The notes: generated by a model not told the origin, from the letters alone. 64,000 bases of DNA from JAMQKA01 sp034521835 (GCA_034521835.1 JAXHMA010000003.1:496001-560000); one strand, 5' to 3'; positions 39,901 to 51,030 are shown, counted from the stretch's first letter. Program-made: numbers and translations.

Positions 39901-40226
39901 CCTTGAGTTCCTCCCTGGAGAAGGAGGTCAGGAGGATTGAGGAAGGTTACCAAGTACGAGTCAAAGATGACAAGGGCGTTGTTCGGACATCCCCCCGCGC
40001 CCTTCAAAGGGGGACGTTGCGAATTCGCTTCGAAAAACGGGGTCCGGGGTAGCGGGGAAAGGTTGGGAATGGGCGGTGCCTGTTCCAAAGCAAGGAGCTG
40101 AAGACCAGCCTGCAATAGTACAATATCTTCGATACCCCGGTGGCTCATATGTTCACCACCTGTTGAGGAAGGCTAAATAATTTAGGTTGTTTTAATTAAT
40201 CCCACTCACGAATTCGTGGAGTGGGG

Positions 40227-40420
40227 CGTCTGAGGATTCGAATGGAGAGCGATCCGGTGAGAAGCCCTTCCGGTTGGAAGAGGCTGTAAAAAAGTTTTCA
40301 GCTCCCTCTCCTCGGGCATTTAGACACAACCAATACAAAGAGCCAATCTTGCCGATTGAGCTCGTATTGTCGGTGAGTCAAGTCCAATGCCCATCCTCAT
40401 CACTTGTTCAGGATGACCAG
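40227..40420 (+). ncRNA. Candidate IS110 bridge RNA, copy 1
   Basis: Predicted from the leader upstream of the transposase gene. First loop: an outer stem GGAGAG (40244-40249) with CTCTCC (40306-40311). Between them lie CCGGTG (40254-40259), an apical hairpin GCCcTTCC / GGAAgaGGC, and AAAAAAG (40288-40294). CCGGTG equals the left target half and AAAAAAG is the reverse complement of the right half CTTTTTT. Second loop: an apical hairpin GAGCCAATC / GATTGAGCTC, preceded by CAATAC and followed by GGTGAG; these resemble the element's own junction ACAGTAC-CT-CATATG. Layout follows that published for IS621. No transcription evidence. Confidence 0.5.
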
Positions 40421-40435
40421 ATAAGCAAGTATACC

Positions 40436-41483
40436 ATGGAACCAATCCAATCCCAAGACATATTCACAGCCAAGCAGTTGGTATTGACGTGTCAGCGGAA
40501 ACCTGCAGGCCCGGCTGGGCCTGTCCAAGTCCGACCGGGAACTATCCTATAGCCAATCCCGCAGATTTCCCAACAGCGAAGACGGGTACCGGCAGCTAAC
40601 CAAGTGGGTCCGCTCGAAGGGGGCAGATCTGCAGCAGTGTTGGTTTGTTATGGAAGCGACCGGCGTGTATTACGAGCAGCTGGCCTACTGGCTGCATCAG
40701 GCGGGCCGGCAGGTGTGCGTGCTGGTTGCCAGTCGGGCCTACCACTGGGCCCAGAGCCTGCCGATTAAATCAAAAACCGACCAGATTGATGCCCGGCTGC
40801 TGGCCCGCTACGGACTGGAGCGGCGTCCCCGCCGCTGGCAGCCCTCCGGCCAGCGGCTGCGCTGACAGAAAACTGCTGCTGCGGGAACGCCAGCAGCTGA
40901 AAAATGAGCGTACCCAATTAAAAAACCGGCGACATGCCGCCCGCCAGTCCTGGGACCATCCAGCCAGTAGCCTGCGGCGGTTGGCCGAGCATATCGAGCA
41001 GATCAACGCGTATATCACCCAGATCGACCGACAGTTGGAGGACCTGCGGGAGTCCGATCAGGCCCTGTCCGAGGCGATCCGGCGTATTGGACAGATTACC
41101 GGGTTGGGCCCGCAGAGCGTGCTGAAGGTCGTTGCCGAAACCAATGGGTTTGCCCTAATTCGGAATCGCAACCAGCTGGCCTCCTACGCCGGACTGGATG
41201 TAGCTCTGGACCAGTCAGGCACCCGCCAGGGGAAGGCCCATATCTCCAAACAGGGCAATGTCCACCTTCGGCGGGCCCTGTATATGCCGGCTGTTTGCGC
41301 CAGCCGGCGTAACCGTGCTCTGCAGGCTTTCTACCAGCGACTGGTCGACAAACACCCGACCATAAGAAGATCGCCCTGACAGCCGTCATGCGCAAACTCC
41401 TGTTGTTGATCTACAGCCTGTGGAAGTCCGGGCAGTCCTATGATGAGGAGTTCCACTACCAGCAAATTACCCAAGCCGCCTAA
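40436..41483 (+). pseudogene. IS110-family transposase, multiple frameshifts
   Basis: Same protein as the intact copy at 52904-53950, about 348 residues when repaired. Relative to that copy there are at least four small length changes: near 40460 (two extra bases), near 40503 (one C lost from CCC), near 40860 (changed block around GCGCTGACAG) and near 41357 (one C lost from CCCC). The domains remain recognisable: EATGVYYEQLAYWLHQAGRQ in the N-terminal RuvC-like part and NQLASYAGLDVALDQSG in the C-terminal part with the presumed catalytic serine. Confidence 0.85.
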
Positions 41484-41532
41484 CTTATTTAGGTTTCGAT
41501 ACCATTATGAATTTGACTTTAGACACAGTACC

Positions 41533-42110
41533 TTTTTTGATTCGTTCTTTTGCCATTGAAAAAATGAATACCACCGAAAGGAGAATTAGCTTAAAAAGTT
41601 CTGCCTGGAGACAAAATCATTTTAGGAGGTATCCCTTTTGTCTTGATACAAAAGAGACTCAACAATCAAGGCTGAGGAATGCTGAACCCTGCTGCGAGCC
41701 TCCGGCCGGAGTTTGCCAATGGTCCTTCTAGTTTGTTAGCTATTTCTGAGCTTCTAACCGGTATACCAAGCTCCTGTTGGCCTGCCGCTCTCCGCTCAGC
41801 ATTCCTAGGCCGTAAGGGGCTGTAAAATAAATAACAGAAATTCTTCCGGGTTTTTCACTTAGTGCTATACAGGGCTTGTTATTCGAAATAATATTCCTGC
41901 ACTTCCGGCCTGTGTAAAGTTGACCGTTAAGAAGGGCTCTCTTGGAGCGTAAAGAAAAAATCTGAGATTTTTTAGCGGAAAGGAGAGCTCTTCAGGTCAA
42001 GTTTACCTAAGCCGGCGATTTTTTTGATTCGTTTTTTCATCGGTGAAAAAATGAATACCCCTTAAAGAGAATTAGCTAAGAAAGAACGGTCTGACTAGCT
42101 TTCGATTTAC
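41533..42110 (+). repeat. 480-bp-type interspersed repeat, single copy
   Basis: Full copy of the long repeat: TTTTTTGATTCG start, hairpin A (CTTTTGTCTTGATACAAAAG), GC-rich GCCTCCGGCCGGAG block, GGTATACCAAGCTCC block, and the long hairpin C at 41905-42015. The short frame across it has no family resemblance and I regard it as non-coding. It joins the right end of IS110 copy 1 directly. Confidence 0.8.
41905..42015. repeat. Long hairpin C
   Basis: Imperfect palindrome of about 111 bases. Outer arms: CCGGCCTGTGTAAAGTTGACC and the complement of GGTCAAGTTTACCTAAGCCGG. Inner arms: GGGCTCT and AGAGCTC. At the tip is a nested hairpin AAAAAATCT-G-AGATTTTTT. Further copies lie at 46787-46898, 56251-56364, 62786-62899 and 63265-63378. 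As RNA or single-stranded DNA it would fold into one long rod. Confidence 0.8.
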
Positions 42111-42161
42111 TAGCTATTCATTTCAATGACAAAACTTTTCAGTAATATTTCCTTGAAAATA

Positions 42162-42695
42162 TTACTTTTCATCCCCCATGTTAGCCCAGATCATCCATAG
42201 CCCAAAAATGACCAGGTAGAAAATAGCGGTTGTAGAATAGTCGTGCGTAAAAGCAAAAAGTTCAGGCCAATTGACCTGGGTTACGGCCAGTACGGCAATT
42301 CGGGCGATGTTAACCAGGTAAATTACGCCAATCCCTATAAAAATATAGCTGAGCCGGGGAATCCAGTTGCCGGGGTAAGCTATGATAAACCCGATGAACA
42401 ATCCAATAGCCGATATACCGGTGCAGCCATCTACCAGTAAAATGCCGGGAGCTTCGCCCAAGCCAATCAGCCGGCCGGCCGTATAGATATCGTATCCGAG
42501 GGCCGCCAAGATGCCCGCCGTATTCTCAACGATGTTTACAGCCACCCAGCGATCGAGCGTGCCATCCGGCAGCAGCCAGAGATCATAGACCAGGTACCAA
42601 ACGACGTAGATCAATACTACTTTTAATACAAACTTAACCGGCTCTGAGTCCAGCGATTGCCTGATTTTTGAGGAGAGAGGTATAGATTGAGCCAT
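42162..42695 (-). CDS. Exosortase/archaeosortase-family protein (short Bacteroidota type)
   Basis: Membrane-embedded cysteine transpeptidase of 177 residues with about five hydrophobic segments. The three catalytic residues of the family are visible: cysteine in VDGCTGISAIG near residue 89, arginine in VNIARIAVLA near residue 130 and histidine in FTHDYSTTAIF near residue 151. Exosortases process C-terminal sorting signals of exported proteins, usually linked to exopolysaccharide production. A GT4 gene precedes it on the same strand (105 bases) and polysaccharide genes lie nearby. Length and residues fit the exosortase X-like subgroup; the subgroup label is my inference. Confidence 0.82.
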   Translation of the reverse strand: MAQSIPLSSKIRQSLDSEPVKFVLKVVLIYVVWYLVYDLWLLPDGTLDRWVAVNIVENTAGILAALGYDIYTAGRLIGLGEAPGILLVDGCTGISAIGLFIGFIIAYPGNWIPRLSYIFIGIGVIYLVNIARIAVLAVTQVNWPELFAFTHDYSTTAIFYLVIFGLWMIWANMGDEK

Positions 42696-42800
42696 TATTT
42701 TTATATAAAAAAGTATTACTTGTTAATAGAATAAGTTATAAAATTTTGGAAGGAAGGACAGCATTAAGTTGAGGCAACAGATCTGTCTTTTAGATGATTA

Positions 42801-44025
42801 TCAAGAGTCCTCCAATTTATTTGTTTGCCGTTCCTGCTCATTTAATGATTTTGTGCTGGAATTATTTTCCAGGATTTTCTGGTAAAACTGCACGGTTTTC
42901 TCGGCTATTCGATCCCAGGAAAAATGCTTAGTGACCTGCTCATACCCGTTTTGGGCAATTTTGGTCCTAACCGATCTGTTGCTGTACAATCGTAGAACTG
43001 CTTCTTTAAGTTGCTGAGGATCTGCCGGGGGAACCAGCCATCCTGACTCTTTGTGGATACTGTTTTCCGCGATGCCGCCCACATCCGATGCCAGCACCGG
43101 TTTCTGCATCGCCATCGCTTCGAGCATGGAAAGATTGACCGCTTCACTTAATGAGGGTAAAACGACCAGATCGGAAGAGAATAGAACGGCGGCATGGTTT
43201 GGTTCAGCTGATAATCAAAATAAAAAACGCGACGACCCTCCCATGCTGCAAGTATATTCCGAACTTTTTTGAAACTGGATGTAGTTGTGTTCGAATCCCT
43301 CAGAAAATGATTTTTATATCAGTATCAGTACGAGATTCAAAAATCTGTTTCATCGCTTCTGCTAAATATGGCGTGCCCTTAATGTCAACCTGGCGACTGG
43401 GGCAAAAAAGGATAAAATCATCATTTTCAAGGCGGGGAGGTAATTTTTCTAATGATTTGGCAGCAGGATGAAATCGCTCAAAGTCCACACTGTTCGGAAT
43501 ATATTCAAGGGCAGTTATTTGGTCTCCCCAGTTATGTTGAGCCATCGATTGAAGCTGGTGACTCACGGCAATGATACCTGAATGCTGATAGTTTATCATA
43601 TCTAAAAACAGATGATTCAGCCATTTACTTTTTGACCACATGTGAGGTGAATGGCAAGTCCAAACGAGGGGAACCCCATCTTTTTTTGAAATCAGCGAAG
43701 CAGCCATTTTAGTAGCGCGAACATCTTGCTGATGGAGAAGATCAAATGAAAGTCCTTGATCTTTGAGCTTGCTATATGCTATTAATGTCCGTTTTGTAAT
43801 CCGGAAAGCTCGTAATGGCAAAAAGCTAGAATCCTGGTAGCCTGTCCTGTGAATAGTAACATTGTTGACAATTTGAGTATCCAGCGGGGAAGATAAACCG
43901 GGGGTGGGCACTAGCAAGTGAACGGCGACTTCCTGTTTTGCCAGGTTTTCAGAAAGGCATTTAATGTGAGTCGAAACTCCACCTGTAACCGGGGGATAAT
44001 CATTTGACAGCATTAACATCCTCAT
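42801..44025 (-). pseudogene. Glycosyltransferase family 4, two frameshifts
   Basis: GT-B-fold transferase of about 408 residues when repaired. The N-terminal half starts MRMLMLSNDYPPVTGGVSTH, typical of GT4. The C-terminal half has LVVLPSLSEAVNLSMLEAMA and KPVLASDVGG, with the EX7E-type donor site. Two single-base losses are needed to join the frames: one near 43302, where a T is missing from a T run, and one near 43207. The gene lies upstream of the exosortase gene on the same strand and probably acts in the same polysaccharide/exosortase system. Confidence 0.82.
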
Positions 44026-44627
44026 ATCTCAAACATATGAAAATGGAGTTTCTACGCAAGTGAAGAAGCTTTAGCAAGATATGGTCTGAGAAGTAACGAT
44101 GAGATTTAAACAGGAAATAGAGCTAACATCCCCGATTCGTTTTCGATTTACTTCTTGTTTTCCTCCGAAATTCGGAAATAAAGGCTGTGGAAGACTGCAA
44201 GTACAGGTAAAATTTTCTCTATCTAATTGTAAGATCTACTGCAGGAATGAGTCAACAGGCGGCAACCAGCTCATAGCCAGGAACATTAACTTGTGCAGCT
44301 CCACTTTTTTGTTAGATCGAGCCGTGGTTAACTAGCCTGCAGTTACCTCACCAAGAAATTGGTACGTATGCAAGGCGAAGTGGAAATCGCAAGCGAAACG
44401 TATATCCATATGTTGAGTGAGCTATCTCCACCTACAACGCAGTAGACGGGCCAATTTCGTAGCCGACTACACACTGTTATATTTTTTCGACCTAAAAATC
44501 CATGTAAGCTACTGTGGATAATGGTATTACAAGAATTTAGACTAAATTCTCGTTAGAAATGCAGGCTAGATATCGGTTCGGATATCGGCTATAATTGAGG
44601 TGAAAAGAGACTAAACAAACCGGTGTT
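44026..44627. other. Intergenic region of 602 bases, partly structured
   Basis: I see no gene with family resemblance. At 44353-44457 there is an inverted repeat GAAATTGG / CCAATTTC around a segment containing ACGTAT and ACGTATA. A tiny ATG frame sits inside, MQGEVEIASETYIHMLSELS plus five residues, which I cannot call coding. The region may hold a decayed element or a small RNA; evidence is weak. Confidence 0.3.
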
Positions 44628-45944
44628 ATGAATAGACTTGCAGAAAATATTTTTCGTGAAGCGCTGGATGAGCTTACCCCCTCGGTCATACTCAGTGAAC
44701 TGTTCGGGGAGGGCCGTATAAAATCGGAGCAGGATGATATTGATATTGACCTGGATAGATTTGAGAATATCTATGTAGCTGGCAGTGGAAAGGCTTCCTG
44801 GGAGATGGTGCACACGCTCTGTGAGGAGCTTCAGGACCTGGTGACCAAGGCGTTGGCGATAAGCTCTTTTGAGCCGGATGAGTCCCACCCCAAGATCGAA
44901 TTTTATGAAGCATCCCATCCCGTTCCGGATGAAACAAGTATTGAGGCCGGTTCCAGGCTGACCCGATTTTTTGAAGAGGTTCCGCCAAACAGCCTGTTGT
45001 TGTACGCTATTTCGGGCGGCACCTCGTCGTTGGTCTGTAGTCCGGCCGGCGAAGTCTCTATTGATGATCTGAACCGCACTTATGAACTACTGAACAATTC
45101 AGGTGCCACTATCCGGGAAATCAACACCGTCCGGAAGCACCTTTCGACATTGAAAGGAGGACAGCTCTTACGTCACCTGGATCCCTCTGTAACACTACTC
45201 GACCTGGTAATCTCCGATGTGCCAAATGACGACCTGCAGATTATCGGCAGCGGTCCTACAACGCCGGATGGGTCTACGTTCCAGGATGCGTATCACATTT
45301 TGCTGGAGTACCGGCTGTGGCAAAAGCTCCCGGATTCGGTAAAAGTTCATGTCGAACAGGGCATCGATGGCGTGGCACCCGAGACCATAAAGGAGGGAGA
45401 GGATACCGTGAAAAATCACCAGGCTATTATTGTAGGTTCTGCTTCCAAACTGGCCGGGAAAGCTGGGGCGTTGCTGCAAAAGGAGGGCTATAACAGCTGG
45501 ATTGCCGAAACAGCCTATAACAAAGATGTGGGGGAGGTGGCCCGGGAGATTGCGGAACGTGTTATTTCGGTGGATCAGAGACGGAGTCCACTTCCGTTGC
45601 CCGCGGCACTGTTGTTTTATGGAGAGAGTACTGTTGAAGTGACAGGAGATGGAAAGGGTGGCCGGAACCAGGAGCTGGCGCTGCGCGGCGCGCTGGAGAT
45701 CGAGGGCTATGAGAATGTTACATGGCTTAGTGCCGGTACCGATGGCATTGACGGTCCCACAGATGCTGCCGGCGCCATTGTCGATGGTCGGACGATTACA
45801 AAAGCACGAGATCACGGGCTGGATCCCCATCAATATTTAGCCCGTAATGATGCCTATCATTTTCATAATGCCATCGGGACGCTCCTTAAAACCGGTCCTA
45901 CAGGCAATAATTTGATGGACCTGCAGATCATTTTGGTTGATTAA
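44628..45944 (+). CDS. Glycerate 2-kinase (MOFRL/DUF4147 family)
   Basis: Cytoplasmic kinase of 438 residues that phosphorylates D-glycerate to 2-phosphoglycerate. It is the class II (GckA/TtuD) type. The N-terminal DUF4147 domain has YVAGSGKASWEMV near residue 48, SHPVPDETSIEAG near residue 103, LYAISGGTSSL near residue 126 and LVISDVPNDDL. The C-terminal MOFRL domain has GGRNQELALRGAL near residue 344 and SAGTDGIDGPTDAAGAIVDG near residue 366. The start at 44628 gives MNRLAENIFREALDELTP, normal for the family. It is flanked by non-coding repeats and stands alone; it could serve uronate or serine-cycle catabolism. Confidence 0.93.
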   Translation: MNRLAENIFREALDELTPSVILSELFGEGRIKSEQDDIDIDLDRFENIYVAGSGKASWEMVHTLCEELQDLVTKALAISSFEPDESHPKIEFYEASHPVPDETSIEAGSRLTRFFEEVPPNSLLLYAISGGTSSLVCSPAGEVSIDDLNRTYELLNNSGATIREINTVRKHLSTLKGGQLLRHLDPSVTLLDLVISDVPNDDLQIIGSGPTTPDGSTFQDAYHILLEYRLWQKLPDSVKVHVEQGIDGVAPETIKEGEDTVKNHQAIIVGSASKLAGKAGALLQKEGYNSWIAETAYNKDVGEVAREIAERVISVDQRRSPLPLPAALLFYGESTVEVTGDGKGGRNQELALRGALEIEGYENVTWLSAGTDGIDGPTDAAGAIVDGRTITKARDHGLDPHQYLARNDAYHFHNAIGTLLKTGPTGNNLMDLQIILVD

Positions 45945-46009
45945 ATGTTAGGAGTATTTCCTTTTCCTGATTCATATTTCTTGGAAACCCGAAGGTCACT
46001 TAGATTATT

Positions 46010-47330
46010 CAATCTATCGAAAGGAGACTTTTTCGTCCATTTTTTTGCCTTAAAAAAAATGAATTACCACTCAAAGAGAATTGGCTAAAAGTAACTGACT
46101 GGAGATATGTTATTTTTAAGGGATCTTCATTTTGGCTTAACCCAAAACGAACCAAAAAACTCAAGAAGAATTAAACTCCTCACCACTGATCTCTTATCCT
46201 ATCTTTGGTTTAATAAGCAGCCAAAATCGGTTTCAGACAGAAATTCTTCCGGTTTTCACTACATGCTATAAAGGGTTTTTTTCAAGCTCTTAGTTTTGAA
46301 ATGGTCTCCCTCGAGTCCAGAGAATCCCTGCAATACACTATCGAAGAGCCAATGGGCGATCCAAAGCAAGCCAGTTAGAACAGGTTGGGTAGAAGAACAT
46401 CTGGGATTCTTTGGCGATTTTTTGGTTCGTTGTTGAGTCGTAGAAAAAATGAATATCCCTTAAAGGAAATAAGCTCTAGAGAACGGTCTGATATCAAAAC
46501 TTGAATCGGTGGTATCCCTTTTGTCTTGAAGCAAAAGGGACCAAAAGTTCAAGGCTGGGGAATGCTGAACCCCGCTGCGAGCACCGGCGGGAGTTTGCTG
46601 AAGGTCCTTCTCGTTTGCTGCTTATTTCAAAACTATTCACCGGTGCAGCAAACTCCTTTTCGCCTCCCGCTCTTCGCACAGCATTCCAAGGCCGGAGGGG
46701 GGCAGTGAAAAAAATAACAGAAATCTTTCCGGTTTTTCAGTAAGTGCTATACAGGGCTCGTTATTCGAAATAATATTCCTGCACTTCCGGCCTGTGTAAA
46801 GTTGACCGTTAAGAAGGGCTCTTCTTGGAGCGTTGAAGAAAAATCTGAGATTTTTTAGCGGAAAGGAGAGTTCTTTAGGTCAAGTTTACCCAAGCCGGTG
46901 GCTTTTTTGATTCGTTTTTTGCCATTAAAAAAATGAATACCACCGAAAGGGGAATTAGCTTAAAAAGTTCTGCCTGGAGACAAAATCATTTTAGGAGGTA
47001 TCCCTTTTGTCTTGATCCAAAAGGCACTCAACAATCAAGGCTGAGGAATGGTGAACCCGGCTGGGAGCGTCAGGCCGGAGCTTGCCAATGGTCCTTTTCG
47101 CTTGCTGCTTGCCTCAACGCTTCCCACCGGTATACCAAACTCCTTTTCGCCTCCTGCTCTCCGCTCAGAATTCTAAGGCCGGGATTAGGCAGAATAAATA
47201 AGCAGGAGTTCTTCAGTATTTTCTCTACCTGATTTAGGGCTACTCCCTTTAAAAGTGGGTGGCTTTTGTCGTTCATTTTTTTGCCATTTAAAATAATGAA
47301 CACCCAGGGAAAGGAATCGCAAAAAAATGC
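46010..47330 (+). repeat. Block of interspersed repeats with a near-tandem 480-bp pair
   Basis: Fills most of the gap between the glycerate kinase and CRTAC1-like genes. 46010-46440 holds an E-type copy (module E 46317-46414). 46440-47310 holds two 480-bp-type copies in near-tandem: hairpin A begins at about 46514 and again at about 47002. Long hairpin C is at 46787-46898. An uninterrupted candidate IS110 target, CCGGTGGCTTTTTTGATTCG, lies at 46895-46914. The short open frames here come from the repeats and recur in other copies. 47331-47650 shows nothing recognisable. Confidence 0.78.
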
Positions 47331-47650
47331 TGTTGGAAAATATATTCTTATTAATGGGTGTACAAGAAAACGAACATTCTTTAATTCATTGTTGAGCCAT
47401 TGAAAAAATGAATACCAAGAAAAAAGAAATTAGCTAGAGAAATCCCTCCAAGAGTTGACCATGAGAGTTATATTTATGTTGTTATTCATCTGTTGCCATT
47501 CATATAATCAGTCTTTAAAAGCAGTCGTCAAAGCTGCGGTCTGCCGGATACCGTGCAATAGCTAAAAAAAGATGGATAAAACACCATAAGGGTTTGCACC
47601 GCTTTACTACTTGTAGATGCGGTTGAGGGGGTGTCCAGGGAACAACACAT

Positions 47651-47666
47651 TGTGAATATATTCACA
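47651..47666. promoter_or_regulatory. Perfect 16-bp palindrome, candidate operator
   Basis: TGTGAATATATTCACA, a perfect inverted repeat, ends 32 bases before the ATG of the CRTAC1-like gene. Size and symmetry suit a homodimeric regulator; the TGTGA half-site resembles CRP/FNR-type boxes. Assignment is inference. Confidence 0.45.
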
Positions 47667-47698
47667 TTAGCACCAGAAGATTAATTCGGGTATAAATT

Positions 47699-50600
47699 AT
47701 GGGGAATAGCAGCGAGGTATACATCATACTTGTTATATGGTTACTACTGTCAATGCCATGTGCTGGGATTCAAGCCCAAAACAGTTCGGTACCGCTTTTT
47801 GAAATGCTTCCAAAAGAACAAACAGGGATTGATTTCACGAATACGATTACAGAAGGCCCCGGCAGCAACGTTCTTGAAACCGAGTTTTTCTACAACGGCG
47901 GAGGGGTCGCTGTCGGAGATATCAATCAAGACGGTCTAAAAGATCTCTATTTTACCGCCAATAACGGCGCTAATGCTCTCTATCTAAATCAAGGAAAGTT
48001 TCACTTTCAGGATATCACTGTACAGGCCGGCGTCGCTGATTCGACCGGCTGGTCCGCCGGCACGTCCATGGTGGATATCAATGCAGATGGTTTTCCGGAT
48101 ATTTATGTTTGTAAAGCGGGGGAGATTGGCGAGGAGAAACGAAGAAATAAACTTTTCATAAACAACGGCGATGCCACGTTTACCGAAAAGGCGGCAGCCT
48201 ACGGTCTTGATGAGCCGGGATACTGCACGCAGGCCAATTTTTTTGACTACGACCGCGATGGAGATCTCGACACCTATATTGTCAACTATTCCGTAAAAGT
48301 ACTGTCGGGATTTGATCTCACCAAAATACGAGAAAAGGTTGATCCCTACGCCGGAGATAAGCTCTACAGAAATGATAACGGTACTTTTACCGACGTCAGT
48401 CGCAAGGCGGGAATTCAGCAAAATCCCATCGGATTTGGTCTGAGCGCCACCATATCGGACCTCAACAAGGATGGATGGCCGGACATCTTTGTAGCCAATG
48501 ACTTCATAGAACGCGACTACCTGTATATCAATAACGGAGACGGTACGTTTAGCGATGAAATATTCACCAGAACCTACCTGACCTCGTACTTCTCCATGGG
48601 ATCGGATATTGCAGATATCAACAATGACCGGTGGCCCGATATTTTTGTAGCGGACATGCTTCCTTATGAATATCCCCGGGAAAGAGTCTTTAAAAAGCCT
48701 GACTACAGCCGATACCAGCAGTTGGCCAACCAAAGGTATCACAGGCAGAACATGAGAAACACGCTGCAGCTAAATAACGGGGACGGCACCTTTTCGGAAG
48801 TGGGACAACTGGCCGGCGTCTCTAAAACGGACTGGAGCTGGGCTCCTCTTGCCGCCGATTTCGACAACGATGGTCACAAAGATATCTTCGTGACAAACGG
48901 ATTCGGGCGTTTTTACACCGACCTGGATTATCTAAACAACACGTTATGGAAAGAATATTCCGGGGGAAACTACCGGAAGATCCTGAACTATTGTACGACC
49001 TGGTCCAGCAGATGAAAAAGGTTGAACTCCGCAACTTCGCATTTAAGAATAATGGAGACTTATCCTTCAACGATGTATCTGACGAGTGGGGAGTCGATCA
49101 GCATGCATTGTCAAATGGCGCTGCCTATGCAGACCTGGATAACAATGGAACGCTGGATCTGATTGTACATAATATCAATGAGTCCCCATTTATCTTTAAC
49201 AACACCGCGCGGCAACAGAATGGTAACAACTTTTTGAAAATTCATTTAGAGGGTACGGATAAAAACCCTTCAGGTATAGGAACCAGGATTACGGTAATAG
49301 CCGATGACGGTACTACATTTTACCAGGAAAAGTACCCGGTTCGGGGATTCCAGTCATCCGTAGACCCCGATTTTCTTTTTGGATTGGGTAACCACAAACA
49401 AGTAGATATCCAGGTCGTCTGGCCCGATCAATCCAGTGATATGCTGCGGCGGGTTTCTGCCAATCAAACTATAGTCTTGCAACAAGACAGCACAAAACGT
49501 ACCGGGGAGCTGCCCGAGCAGAATAATAAATCGAAAGACCAGATGTTTCTAATGCTTGACGAGGCAGCACTGGGACTTAACTACACTCACAATGGTGCGG
49601 TACCTGTGGATAAAAACAGGTCACCGCTGCTGCCACATACGCTAAATAATCTGGGTCCGGCACTAGCCAAAGGCGACCTGAATAATGACGGCCTTCAGGA
49701 CCTGTTCATCGGGGGCGGACAAAACCAGTCCGGCAAGATATACCTGCAGCAAAAGGACGGAACGTACACCCAGGCAGACCTGCCCGCACTCGATGAACAC
49801 CGGAGCCGCCTTGATGTAGAGGCCTCTTTTTTGATGCGAACAATGATGGAACCCTGGATCTTTACGTCGTAAGCGGGGGTAATCACGATCCTACCAATGG
49901 ACCTCTTTACCAGGATCGGCTGTATATAAATGACGGTTCCAGTCGCTTTATCCATGTACCCGGTGCATTACCGCAAATGCATACCAGCGGAGGTACCGTG
50001 GTCCCTCTGGATTTTGACGAAGATGGGGATAAGGATCTGTTTGTAGGAGGGCGGGTATTAACCGGCCAATATCCGCTGGCGCCCCGCAGTTACCTGTTGG
50101 AAAATGAAAACGGCCGGTTTACCGACGTAACAGACCGGACAGCCCCCGGGCTTGCCAATCCGGGGATGGTAACCGATGCCGTATGGGCTGATCTTGATAA
50201 CGACAATCAACCGGAACTTGCTATAGCAGGAGAATGGATGCCTGTTCGTATCTTTAAGAAAACAAATGATAACAACTTGTCTGAAATCACCGACCGGGCG
50301 GGCCTTCAACACAGTTCCGGCTGGTGGAATGTTTTGAAAGCGGTTGACCTCAACGGGGATGGACATTTAGAACTTATTGCGGGAAACCGGGGCTTAAACT
50401 CCGGCCTGGAAACCTCCCCCGACGCCCCGGTACGCATCTATGCGGATGATTTTAATGATGACGGGATCGTTGATCCAATTATATCTCATGTAGTCAATAA
50501 CAAGCGGTACCCGCTACCGGGCAGAGACCAGTTGCTTCAGCAATTGCCCAACCTTAAAAGAAGATTTCCCAGCTATGAATCTTATTCAGAGGCTGCTGTC

Positions 50601-51030
50601 AGTGATGTTTTAACAGCCTCCAACGTAGATAATGCCGTAACTTTGGAGGTGTATAGTTTTTGCTTCTACCGTTTTTAAAAATAATGGAGATGGCACCTTC
50701 CATGCAGTCCCTTTACCACGCGAAGCACAGACAGCTCCAATATTTGATTTTATTATCTCTGACTTTAACGGGGATTCTGCTATTGACCTGCTTGCTGCCG
50801 GTAATAATTTTGGTGTTCGTTCTGAAACAGGACCTATCGCAGATGAAGGTTTTTTATTGAAGGGAGACGGATCATTCAATTTGGTTCCCCTGGGTCCTCA
50901 ACATACCAACTTTTATGCGGTGGGAGACGTCCGAAATATTGAGATGGTTCCCACACAGATCGGCCCTTTGATAATCGTGGCCAGAAATGACGATCATTTG
51001 TTGTCATATTTCTTTCAAGGGCTTAAATGA
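47699..51030 (+). pseudogene. FG-GAP/VCBS-repeat (CRTAC1/UnbV-ASPIC) exported protein, three frameshifts
   Basis: Large exported protein of about 1,110 residues when repaired. It has an N-terminal signal segment (LVIWLLLSMPCAGIQAQ). Many calcium-binding FG-GAP blades follow, each with DxNxDGxxD-type loops, for example DINQDGLKDLY, DINADGFPDIY, DLNKDGWPDIF and DFDEDGDKDLF. An ASPIC/UnbV-like segment (FQSSVDPDFLFGLGNHKQ, then VVWPDQSSD) lies at about 49350-49440. Frames change near 49000 (base lost), near 49850 (base lost) and near 50657 (one T gained in a T run). The last part, from 50660 to the stop at 51028, continues the blades. Likely a surface adhesin or carbohydrate-associated protein. 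Confidence 0.8.

Larger units (their letters stand above)
40135..41532 (+). mobile_element. IS110-family element, decayed copy 1
   Basis: About 1.4 kb, nearly identical to the intact inverse copy at 52855-54253. Comparing the two copies gives the ends: the left end follows CCCCGGTGG and begins CTCATATG, and the right end finishes ACAGTACC before TTTTTTGATTCG. No terminal inverted repeats, as usual for IS110. A non-coding leader of about 300 bases precedes the transposase gene and ends at its ATG at 40436. Right-hand DNA is the same repeat module that flanks copy 2. Confidence 0.85.

Noticed and set aside
46494..47303. Small open frames of 60-99 codons across the 480-bp repeats, also at 51149, 56406, 62847, 62942 and 63419
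   Set aside because: They recur in several frames in every repeat copy, shift frame with each base change, and have no domain or neighbour logic. They look like by-products of GC-rich repeat DNA.
50660..50860. 66-codon frame at the end of the CRTAC1-like gene
   Set aside because: Another frame over the same bases continues the FG-GAP repeats down to the stop at 51028, so this one is a shadow.
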